Shown here one piece after another: positions 40,401 to 44,768 of a stretch of 64,000 nucleotides of DNA; the stretch's first letter is position 1; each line of letters starts with the position of its first letter. The DNA is taken from positions 1 through 64,000 of the forward strand of contig JBDVMP010000046.1 in the NCBI GenBank assembly GCA_039970095.1, written 5' to 3'. A program made the position numbers and the translations under genes. Below the pieces are notes generated by a model. It made no database searches. It was not told where the DNA came from and saw nothing but the letters and a program-made list of their open reading frames with translations. Source of the DNA: JAMZMI01 sp039970095 (GTDB lineage: Bacteria; Bacteroidota; Bacteroidia; Cytophagales; Cyclobacteriaceae).

Positions 40401-41633
40401 AATAATCAGGGAGGAGTTCCTGATGCTGATGATGAGGAAGAAGTGGTATGGAGAGAGGCTGCACATAAACTAGATGCAATTGACAGAACGGGTCCTGTTC
40501 GGTTTAGATTTGCCCTTGGCTCAACTGCAGGAGATAAGACTGTGGGTACAGATGGGTATTTGGCTGGGTTTGCCTTCGATGATTTCCAAATCTATGACCG
40601 AACCAAATTGATTGTGGTTGAGCAATTTGCCTCTTTAGGTACTCAGGCCAGCGAAGCTGTGCAAGACACTCTCAATAGTCGTCTGGATGATGAGTTAAGA
40701 AGTGACGCACTTCTTATCAACTATTTCACAGATTTGGGTTCTTCCATTGATGTGCTCAATAGTAGGAACACGAAAGATCCGGGAGCAAGGTCGTTGTACT
40801 ATGGGGTGTCCAATTCACCGAAAAGCGTCATTACAGGGCAGGTTCAAGAAAATGACGATTCGGATCCGGTAGGCTGGAACATCAATAAATTTAACGCTGT
40901 AGCACTGGATGAGCCGCAGTTCACCATTGGTAACATCACCATTGGAGGAGATGAGCAACATGTTGATATTTCTATTGACTCGTTTACATCTAATGTGGAC
41001 ATTGATTCCGCAAACTCGGAGTTGTCTTTCCGTGTAGCTATTGTAGAGAAAACTGTTGCAGGAGACTTGGTTGGAGAGGATGCATCTATGGTCTATAGAA
41101 ATGTGCTTCGTAAAATGCTACCTTCAGCAGGGGGTAAAACATATGTAGGGGCAGTGAATGAAGGACAGACTGCATTTGGAGAGTTGACTTTCGATTACTC
41201 ATGGCCTATAAGCAAGGTGTTTGATCCAAATAACCTGGCGGTTATTGTATTTGTGCAGTTGGATAAGGATATAGATGAAACAAAGGGCTTAACGAGAGGA
41301 GCTATTCTTCAGGCTAAGATGGTAGATGTAGGCAATGGTAAGATTGTGCCAGATGCCAGCAACATTACTTCAGTATTGCCAGGCAAGGAGTTTAGCATAT
41401 ATCCGAACCCTTCTGATAGAGAATTTGAAGTGGAGCTGGCTGGCGTGGCTTTAGAAGAAATGCAATGGGTGCTCTATGATCAGGCCGGTCGTCAGGTGCT
41501 CAGTGGGGATATTGAAATGGGAGAGAGTCGCAAGTTGATTTCTGCCGAGTCGCTTCCGAGTGGCATATTCATGCTACATATATTCAATGAGCATACAAGG
41601 TGGTCACCAAAACGTGTGATAGTAGTTCATTAG
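25491..41633 (+). CDS. Giant (5380 aa) T9SS type A surface protein with propeller and many Ig-like repeats
   Basis: The ATG at 25491 opens a good signal peptide (MKRLNYLILSSLITLSFSSYSQ); an upstream TTG would add only nine residues. Residues about 50-415 contain seven repeats of the type YNxxxDEYLVVWSS...IYAQ, probably a seven-bladed beta-propeller. Next come an Ig-like module (about 425-520), an SbsA-type Ig-like domain (about 524-634), a lamin-tail-like segment (about 636-824), and a long series of cadherin/Ig-like repeats (LDFNEAV, IEFSEN and FSEPM motifs, to about 2500). Two further repeat families follow: NWYxDDG...GCES modules (about 2680-3980) and CYDxGxFTI...NGDGTA modules (about 3990-4640). 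A jelly-roll-like region (about 4804-5038), an Omp28/thioredoxin-like region (about 5039-5297) and a type A sorting domain (from about 5300, FSIYPNPSDREFEVE) end it. It should be exported by the T9SS and anchored on the surface. Confidence 0.93.
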   Translation: MKRLNYLILSSLITLSFSSYSQALIGSTTQLSTIGTNGVTNVGSEKSAVAYSSSTEEYLVVWSSDNTNDDFGIYAQFVDGTTGAEVGSDFAIVASTASENHQTPSVVYNPTSDEFLVVWSSFISPTSYIYAQRVDEAGTLQGSVVTVASSSSVLSNPDVSYSATSDVYMVAFQNGSNSHVSVQVLGGATASLSGGNIHISDAAGAGVNNQQPKIAWNSAQDEFFVVWNTDPVTDGAFEIYAQRLDAAGADVSATTNIKVSNVGDGDAATASSNPDVVYNPDDDEYFVVYSADVTDGVYKIYGSIRDNVGAQVVAHTTYSTNSNGTFPQVEYNSINDQYLISFLDIQGTDAEVYGQLVTAAGAETGTDDFELIVTGAGDSDGLEARPVGHGMTIGRLASYLVVQSAERITDEYEVFGQLWGVSENNVAITRVDANPTKATTLNFSVDFSLPVTGFSASNLAITVSGVSGEALGTITGSGTSYNVPVDVTTGEGTVRLDMNNATAIDLVVDNVPFTTGEVYDVDLTAPLLSSSLPVAGSTNSYPSQDITLTFDDDMAKGSGNILIRELSGDAIVETIDVTTGSVTISTNVVTINPTINLSKGVSYYLEIASGALTNTLVTDYAGISGNSTLSFTVADIVINEVVLEPQFDWSPAFDGSDGASLVNSEDDWIELYINSTGIDFSVGTYPNKWIIEIDNDNDGTDYFGDLDVVGGNGSGAFDVSNYISSGSGTFNSTEPGDYLVLGNPFGANDLTNPVRITLKDPGGAVVDEVIIGTGGFTDYVSNGVDTGASGTEAAFRRPNGADTDTDNTDFFQNFASIGSENPNFPLITNATWLDENPQDGVVDRLQLDFNEAVNITDAGAGFDAITISGGITIDDQDYSDITGTATSLTLDVSNVSTGTADPGVTVQYDNTGSSTIISNASANEIPHGETPDTYIDAAEPFVLNALTIDSGTPDGTIDEIEIEFSENVTDADVIPSDFVLSTDAGSTSDGFNTRSTDVFSISTDAVANDQYIRLTITTPTNVTGTGAAQLSYTSTTSIDDAAGNVMSDFGFTSIGDGAAPILLSSTPADEDIGVPGANDITLNFSETVQAGAGNIEINGTNGPTYDVSTASQLAFGSSLVINPDSPLESLNAYNLLVDASAITDGNSNDFAGLVAGDLNFVTQANPPTISSATWLDANPQDGVIDQLRLDFGEAVDIDDQNTGGGFDPIVISGGVITIDNADYSDLSGTATSLILNVSGVTTGTADPGVTITYSSASSSSITSDAYGLEIVNGTSPSSIVDGALPVILTALTIDDGDATVDAMEIEFSEAILDAGISGVGGFADWTLNDGTNGATPFTGFSTAVTDLASDGDADDQYITLTISAGVSGTGAMSYVYSNTLGDITDASAQANVLADIGSTLADDGAAPIVLNAITLDDGDGDVDALELEFSEPMNDASLSSNFSDWTLNDGTNGPAAFTGFSSQTDVVSGGTVNTANDQYATLTISTGVVGTGIMDYAYGGVAITDNSTQTVALATITATAADDDAAPTITGYTLEGSNSYLDVDFSENVYGSDGITETVKADWTLTFDQNVGGGGTATAAEIGDITTTGDVVIPTNSGVSTVRFNLIFTGNQSGDELIAISPVDGSSVADVSPAINLMSGAQTTGNISVNTVTAVIFDVSSSANADNTAINLVFSEGVGRNTGGSGALRYNDAGCNPGGGIDELCAEFVDPDGLLTETFAFNAVTHSGGNAFLTFSFSLDGDADGNEYIRFRPADGNEIRGTTNGNMQASHFIDVPLSDEVPPTFTSATYYDHDENGYIDEVVIVMSEPIDDATIDPNDFNIGGTAATGIVTGASIQNGTDNNTADDNTFTLSANTQGTGGLTIAYAEDAAGTALADATGNAAADNAGITATDLAAPVILSAVTRDADTNGEIEKIEVTLTEDVDFTTLDAGGADFTVTSPAFVITAAAQNGSNGVDLTLTPSGSTDVDETPTVTLLTGAIADGDANTTADGDFSITTADGANPYFATLAVNDPNGYINGELMTLDINMGETGLTVTVNLQNLNAALSASQALADDGDGTYSYSLFVSDAMTEAEDIVLPITATDGAANSLVNSTLTVDLDFTAPTVDITPIFTSDLSPALAGNVGDATATVEVEINGGGPYTATNAGSTWSLAQGTITPDLTTNTTYSVTVTATDPAGNATIDATNGEVKIDNTAPTITSINRSNPLVSTTNASTVVFRVTFDEGVKDVDAGDFDISAFTATNTADAPVVSHISGGSVYDITINNISGSGTLALDVSGATITDSLTVSPNAFAGTVGVSQSYEIDQTEPTVLSIVRKDANPTSAATVNFRATFSEPVTNVTADGSDFDVNTSGPTIGAVAVTQISSSIYDISVAVSGASGDVFIESNGGQDIADLYGNSWDDTTVPSETYNIDYTAPSEDASSVSVIGQEATLSVDLNEAGTVYYVVLLSGDAAPAAAEDIRDLTNNAASPEASGNLSIPSGASAHETSINLPDPKTGYVVYLALEDLASPNKNITAGSVLPVTSGGVTLAAGSLPSDLCLEGPSKTLSDITITEGINNDFRTGTGLTMRLNLPSGFEYDQTATVTTTGSTLNDISAVSFSYPASNTIQITYTVSSTTGADELVISGIEVQAVGSTAYASANIERGGGNAVIFGAEGTDNPVFGSVSSVVRPSATSVQYGGSTVTNFRITPGKAFSITAIGGAAGGTYNWYDDDGSLPITGATVTNTDLNALTGFDGTTPDVYRLYSSTTDPAGCESDLTEFIIGVLEFTNSANTVSFTEDSDPATLTMTEPSGWDGTFYGAGLGATTSSSNVASVVFNPELAGADGSPHTISYELTDGSVTFEFDTLFTVSSSTSGFLVVAGTQGVGEVSFSTVDYCDNGSSVTFDIRQTTLDDIDAAGFYFTRLVGTGISQPAGYVDESGGGSNVIQHATSTGWSYDPNGLTANDYPIRLLGKPKNQLTSTTESVLGNVEFTVYPEPTAALLNISTFYCEDDDVFTIQGGTNDVINGTQTGDITTGYILQKFDGSVFQNYHDFTGGSNDFDPSDPDGDANTAEDETGTYRIVWTTEELTPGNCTSTVTSSSFEIRTKESAPVLDLTSSNTDGLPLSDFGGFDGSEYVFEFCSGTEVPDIKINTTSSPSDVNFALANNTYSWYQSGVGIADGNKVFSTFDAKELFGGTNSPTGNIETDFYVTRTVNSCESDSVMITIRVYADQSQPDIDDTDVSIFASGQDYIFEYCGEPSATISYAALDIISDLEDPSDRAYVEDRSYFRIYDNTAMNEIDQISQGESFTILLDGGLIGATTTASAAFSGTVTTEFYISKVVADSSFLDGSAPFAGCESALTKITANIHTYPDVLDVYDLDASYDNADVATYYMCSGDILNNIQTPGASGTTYNWYLDDGSGTQPDYGAPVTVDGNDGRIATQTNLETAGGYDFDTPDTYEFWVTQTTDKNLGTGFTGCEGDPLKVEVVSYPDPDVITFDANTLRTYEISFCEGDLSGESFPITASNDALFKYYISNPSANKASAATTLFAGDIDADGMVQISTEDLLLQNATQTGGFDDGDNSVGTYYYLISQTNNIDPDGAVDDLGESFEGCESEVSDMAYLAVHVYNIPNAPTTSSGDKLFGEDEVDASGITVTGEGNAGEVFNWYEDLDEDDEPDGAAIFQGAVATSADLNLAGTLGNDRYKFLVTQTQDIDGSVTGFAGCESDYLEIYVFEVPPATTFTQPDPLCEEDAISGFADISYAGEARNTGLSNGVGLSVFRWYDEDGVLQDESTAISNPELTNIKSIDLEDFVLSGFAGGGITSGIDTTIYFSQVLFKDATINSEVFAGTESELISITLTAYPQPLAPALDGDGGDENEYNFCEGIALADLSSAENTISVDVINSGAQYVWYFDSNLSNAIDTANSISLAQLNDETLDGEYFNISTDIEFENVYSIYVTEVNSIIGGFEGCEGEAKEILIYIQPKAEDYQFFDVDLDEDVDDGDAYCYDYGTFTIGTDIVVDGADDFNADGVFSINTGGLVDNGDGTATLTTQDMAAAVGETREGTSSTHTISFTYTSEWGCEETFSQTMVIDAHPTLDITYVGSVGQNNAEDQLDNSLVCYDQGIFTIRGKQESNNATAGDFYLIYLSDTLNGSGFNSIGDGTARMTPALIMEGIGETNSEGNPVEFEVSYVYTDVNSCSNSISQTFTIEPQPTLDIQYETAVVGFSDIGDALEGSIVCYDEGTITIGGEVSYLSGTVLDITQSGDADSVQFTINTGGLTDNGNGTATITLSTAAVSAAGNTNGSEDGLPTSHIVTLFYTDANGCDNEVEHSFTINPLPRLDIQVPDNSPCFDDDVMTLQGRQESGAAQGLTPASSGSFSIYSDEALTTPLTTSGFVDNGDGTASFDPDVIAIDYFSLTYDEVRTGDVATVYIQFDYTDAAGTSCSNTSETTIISIQPQPNISFRVEQNSSVVLSENLADDRYYVSATGSTLLLAGWDLDANAGTGAPLADGTFSGGSIGATQNGETDFDPNGTGAKTDIYTAPEDFAVSYSYTDGQSCDNTVSKTITVLPVPQFQDLGDGENIINVQACLTQEIKQKVVISNLDALGITIDDLNFTWRAGQEAEYDSLEKRFPDYVKITTIAPDTALIEIENAQVSPLNDQLNDGYPKLEGNVTFTVTAQYDFETGIAAQGTISPFAISASRVINIGDTPIPRFRWVNTTVGNTTTFIMDDLNDSPVDINDIKFEVFTMDDLVTPQATIIKQDGVDGVTVDNIKEDWSYNFGQPGDYLVRVTYNSTSSCEAVEERIVTISGIITVDAGGVYTEEFESGFGGWYLDSVDYVTDDSRVKEGFEAYGEFSDAPPSWELGTTADFGSLNETTFWVTDADSSYHKNENSFVYSPAYDFSQMSLPTLAFMFACDMDLRDGVVFQYSTDDGLTWSPLGTYDGDEGATGKNWFNTIGINGDPGSIDAEIIGSVAFNEEAYGWNNQGGVPDADDEEEVVWREAAHKLDAIDRTGPVRFRFALGSTAGDKTVGTDGYLAGFAFDDFQIYDRTKLIVVEQFASLGTQASEAVQDTLNSRLDDELRSDALLINYFTDLGSSIDVLNSRNTKDPGARSLYYGVSNSPKSVITGQVQENDDSDPVGWNINKFNAVALDEPQFTIGNITIGGDEQHVDISIDSFTSNVDIDSANSELSFRVAIVEKTVAGDLVGEDASMVYRNVLRKMLPSAGGKTYVGAVNEGQTAFGELTFDYSWPISKVFDPNNLAVIVFVQLDKDIDETKGLTRGAILQAKMVDVGNGKIVPDASNITSVLPGKEFSIYPNPSDREFEVELAGVALEEMQWVLYDQAGRQVLSGDIEMGESRKLISAESLPSGIFMLHIFNEHTRWSPKRVIVVH

Positions 41634-41650
41634 ATGACGAGACTAACATG

Positions 41651-41690
41651 AAAAGCAAAAGGCCATTCGATAGAATGGCCTTTTGCTTTT
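41651..41690. terminator. Perfect 18-bp hairpin, bidirectional terminator
   Basis: Arms at 41651-41668 and 41673-41690 are exactly complementary around a GATA loop. Each strand shows A-run, stem and TTTT. It lies between convergent genes and should end both the giant-protein transcript and the leftward-running helical protein gene. Confidence 0.92.
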
Positions 41691-41706
41691 CTGATCGGAA
41701 ATAGTG

Positions 41707-42234
41707 TCACTTCACATGAAGATGATGCGCATGCTTTCTGATATGATCTACCCGCTGGGTTATGTGTTTTATGTATTTATTGAGCTCTATCTCTAATATA
41801 TATATTTGGCCACTGTAAGATTCAGAACCAATTTCCGATTTCAAATCCTCAGCATTCTTTTCTATTTCTTTTTGATCCTTGCACTCTTGGTGAAGAAAAT
41901 GAATGAACTTTTTCATGCTGTAGCCCTCCTCAAATTTCTCAATATCCTTAATGGCTTTGCTAATTTTCCTGTCGCGACTAATTCTGGAGGCTTTCAATAA
42001 GCGCTGATACAGCACCGAATCGTAATGATGAATCTCATGTAGCAGTTCCACAAAATCAGTTCTGTATTCTAAATCAGAACAAAAATTTTTCAAACCGTCG
42101 TAACTATTCAGCTCTTCTGATTTTGTGTCCCATTCAAATGTGAGCTCATCTATTTTTTGGCCCAATGTTTCGGATTGCCCGAAAGCACCGACTGATAGGA
42201 TGGTAAAAACTGAAACTATGAGTGATTTTTTCAT
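41707..42234 (-). CDS. Secreted helical protein of unknown function
   Basis: The ATG at 42234 opens a signal peptide (MKKSLIVSVFTILSVGAFGQ), giving a 175-residue product; a longer frame adds seven residues without support. The mature part is almost wholly helical, rich in charged residues and His (HEIHHYDSVLYQRLLKASR, ISKAIKDIEKFEE), with two Cys (FCSDLE, HQECKD) and a His-rich end (HAHHLHVK). I recognise no family. It converges on the terminator shared with the giant surface protein and is divergent from the DUF3108-like gene. Its location is probably periplasmic. The His-rich tail could bind metal, but that is only a suggestion. Confidence 0.7.
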   Translation of the reverse strand: MKKSLIVSVFTILSVGAFGQSETLGQKIDELTFEWDTKSEELNSYDGLKNFCSDLEYRTDFVELLHEIHHYDSVLYQRLLKASRISRDRKISKAIKDIEKFEEGYSMKKFIHFLHQECKDQKEIEKNAEDLKSEIGSESYSGQIYILEIELNKYIKHITQRVDHIRKHAHHLHVK

Positions 42235-42484
42235 GTTTATTATTGATTGTCTCAATGTGGTATGTCAAAGATTGATCCAAATAGTAAAAAAACGATTGAT
42301 TTCTTCAAATATTTCGGACGAAACACCCAAAATATTAGACGAATTATCAGGACATTGAATTTTATTGCTTTTCTACAAAAGGACACTTCACAATAGTATA
42401 GAACGAGTCTGAAGAAACATTGAATTTATTTAAGTGAAATGGGTGGATTGGGTACCCCACAAAATGTATAGTTTTGCCGCTTCT

Positions 42485-43288
42485 ATGAGCAGGTGTTACA
42501 TAACTTTTTTGCTTTTCATATTGAGTGCCTTCCTGGCTAAGGCTCAGGTGAAGGACGCTAGTCTTGACTCCAGAACTTATTTCGTTTCGGGAGAGAGGCT
42601 GGAATTTAGCATCAATTATGGATGGTTCAAATTGGGTGAGGCCGTGGCATTACATGGTGAGCGCCAAAACTTCATGAACGGTTTGGATCACTACAGCGTG
42701 GATATAAAGGCCAAAACTGTTGGCTTTCTGAGCTTCATTAAAAATGTAGAAGCTCATTTTTTGTCTTTTCTGCAAAAGGATTCATTCAAACCAACCTACT
42801 CGGAGAAGCAAATGTTGGAAGGGAAGGATAAATGGGATCAGACAAACTACTTCAACTACGACTCCATGACTGCCGATGTGAGCGTACACACGAATAAGCA
42901 AAGACCGTTCAGACATTATATTGTTGATTTGAATGAAAATACCTTCGACATACTGGGCACCTATATGTATCTAAGAAATGTGGAATGGAAGAATATGGAT
43001 GTAGGGGATAGTCTGATGCTGAGCACCCAATTTGAAAAAAGGGTGTATGATTTTGGTATTGAAAATGGTGGTTTTGAAAGCATTGAGTGGGAGGGGGATG
43101 AATACAAAGCTTACAAGCTCTATGTATTGTTTCCGATTAGCAGGACGTTTCCTGAGGAAAAAGCCGTTGTATTTTGGGTTATAGAAAAAGATGGGATCAG
43201 GCTTCCTGTGCTCATAGAGGCTAATATGAGGTTTGGACGAGTGACGTGTAAACTTGAAGACTACAGTGTGCCGAAGCGCTCGGAATAG
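42485..43288 (+). CDS. DUF3108-like exported protein
   Basis: The start at 42485 gives a typical signal peptide (MSRCYITFLLFILSAFLAKAQ). An ATG at 42464 and a GTG at 42434 are alternatives that lengthen the N-terminus without adding features. The 267-residue product has the DUF3108 pattern: SGERLEFSINYGWFKLGEA near the start, DIKAKTVGFLSFI, a YSEKQMLEGKDKW segment, and a final VFWVIEKDGIRLPVLIEANMRFG strand set. This family is periplasmic and widespread, and its biochemical role is not established. It is followed after 21 bases by the convergent DUF6048-like gene. Confidence 0.82.
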   Translation: MSRCYITFLLFILSAFLAKAQVKDASLDSRTYFVSGERLEFSINYGWFKLGEAVALHGERQNFMNGLDHYSVDIKAKTVGFLSFIKNVEAHFLSFLQKDSFKPTYSEKQMLEGKDKWDQTNYFNYDSMTADVSVHTNKQRPFRHYIVDLNENTFDILGTYMYLRNVEWKNMDVGDSLMLSTQFEKRVYDFGIENGGFESIEWEGDEYKAYKLYVLFPISRTFPEEKAVVFWVIEKDGIRLPVLIEANMRFGRVTCKLEDYSVPKRSE

Positions 43289-43309
43289 TCAAATCTACAT
43301 TCGTGAATT

Positions 43310-44050
43310 TTATAAGTGAAATTTTATAAAGAAGTTAAAGACGGCTTGCTGTCCGCTATTAACCGAACCATAGCCAGGTACGCTATAAACTTCCACTGGG
43401 TCCGTCTTGTCATCATAGGCTACCAAAAATTTCATACGGAAGAAAAAACCGATTTTCATAAAGTCGTTGATTTTTGACTCTGGTTTAGATTTGTTGAAAG
43501 CGACATCACTTTCGGAAGTTAAAACTATTTCCCACCATCGCGCAGAGAGGTTGTTTCTGGCAAAAGACAACTCAAAATCGTCCTGCATGCCTGATTCACT
43601 TTGAATTTCTATTCTTCCCTGGTCGGTGAAATTGCTGAGTCCGTACCTTACTCCAAGACCAATAGATGATTTTTGATTGAATTTGGTGATATAGCCACCA
43701 CCTAATTTAAAGTAGTCTCCTGAGGCCTGATAGTTGCCATTGACATAGGAGTGCTTAGGCTTGAGTATTCCCTTTCCAAATTCGCCTACAGCTTCAAATT
43801 TTTCAAAAAATAATAATATCAGCCCACCTTCCAATCTCTGCTCAGGTGTGATAGCCGTAAGAATGATCTTGCCGTAATCCACGAAGAATTGGGGCTCAAA
43901 CACCTTCAATGGAACGGAGATGGAATCTTCTTCATTGGCCTCCGCGACAACCTCTACCTCCACGGTTTCCACGGCTGTGGTATCGGTGGTCTGTCCCACA
44001 ACACTGTGCACCAAAAATCCGCTAAAAATAAATAGTAACCAGTACTTCAT
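43310..44050 (-). CDS. DUF6048-like outer-membrane protein
   Basis: The signal peptide (MKYWLLFIFSGFLVHSVVGQ) is followed by an acidic Thr/Val/Glu linker and then barrel-like strands (LEGGLILLFFEKFEAVGEFG, YFKLGGGYITKF, SIGLGVRYGLSNF, WWEIVLTSESD) ending FFIKFHL with a terminal Leu rather than the usual Phe. The layout and the upstream Cys-rich lipoprotein partner recall the DUF6048/DUF6452 pair of Bacteroidota, but I make that match from memory. Its first 29 bases overlap the end of the upstream gene, which implies translational coupling. Function is unknown. Confidence 0.65.
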   Translation of the reverse strand: MKYWLLFIFSGFLVHSVVGQTTDTTAVETVEVEVVAEANEEDSISVPLKVFEPQFFVDYGKIILTAITPEQRLEGGLILLFFEKFEAVGEFGKGILKPKHSYVNGNYQASGDYFKLGGGYITKFNQKSSIGLGVRYGLSNFTDQGRIEIQSESGMQDDFELSFARNNLSARWWEIVLTSESDVAFNKSKPESKINDFMKIGFFFRMKFLVAYDDKTDPVEVYSVPGYGSVNSGQQAVFNFFIKFHL

Positions 44051-44768
44051 TGCTTAGGCATTCGGAGGTGTTACATTCAAACAGAAGTGAGTCGTAAGTG
44101 TAGCTCACAGTATCGATATTATAGGCTCGCATTTTGACCCTTCTTTCTTCATCCACTTCCAGGTCGGTGGTATAGCTAAAGCTGATAGTGTCTCGCTCAC
44201 CGTCCAGATCAATCAAAAACGTTGTGAAATTGTACTCCTGCATTAACAAAGGAAGGTTATAAAGCGTAGAGCTATCGGCATATTCCTCGCTGTTGCCGTT
44301 TTCATCTATCGTCACTCTTTCCAATTGTACTTTGCCGCTTTCAATTACTGATAAAATATCATCGAGAAAGGTCTTTAACTCATTGGTGTAAACAAGTGCG
44401 GGATCGATCAAACTAATCTGACCTAGAGCCGTCTGCAAGCTGTCATCATACTTAACAGTGTCGCTTATATATTGATCTTTTCCGTCTTCTATAGAATCGC
44501 GAAGCATCGCAATGGTTGATTCCCATGAATTCGTTTTACCGGTGAGAGAATCTCTCCTCTCTGACATAGACGTAATACTGTCGTTAGTGGTGTTTAGTGA
44601 GTCATTTATGGACAATAAGCTGTCTCTGTTGATGAATTTTAAAGATACAGTGGGGTCAAAAACCAGCGGTTTTCCGCATTCGGCACAAGGGTCACAGGCT
44701 GTAAGCAGGATTGCCCACAGTGAAGCTATTAGCAAAAATGACTTAATAAGACTAAGTCGGATCAACAT
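44022..44768 (-). CDS. Lipoprotein of unknown function (possibly DUF6452-like)
   Basis: The ATG at 44768 gives a lipoprotein signal ending ILLTAC, with Cys25 lipidated; CDPCAECGKP follows directly. A coiled-coil-like Ser/Asp-rich region (residues about 45-110) leads to a beta-rich C-terminal half (DTISFSYTTDLEVDEERRVK, YTYDSLLFECNTSECLSNE). The product is 248 residues. The start lies inside the end of priA (17 bases of overlap) and the end overlaps the next gene by 29, so priA and the two envelope genes probably form one transcript. That linkage is likely positional rather than functional. Confidence 0.65.
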   Translation of the reverse strand: MLIRLSLIKSFLLIASLWAILLTACDPCAECGKPLVFDPTVSLKFINRDSLLSINDSLNTTNDSITSMSERRDSLTGKTNSWESTIAMLRDSIEDGKDQYISDTVKYDDSLQTALGQISLIDPALVYTNELKTFLDDILSVIESGKVQLERVTIDENGNSEEYADSSTLYNLPLLMQEYNFTTFLIDLDGERDTISFSYTTDLEVDEERRVKMRAYNIDTVSYTYDSLLFECNTSECLSNEVLVTIYF

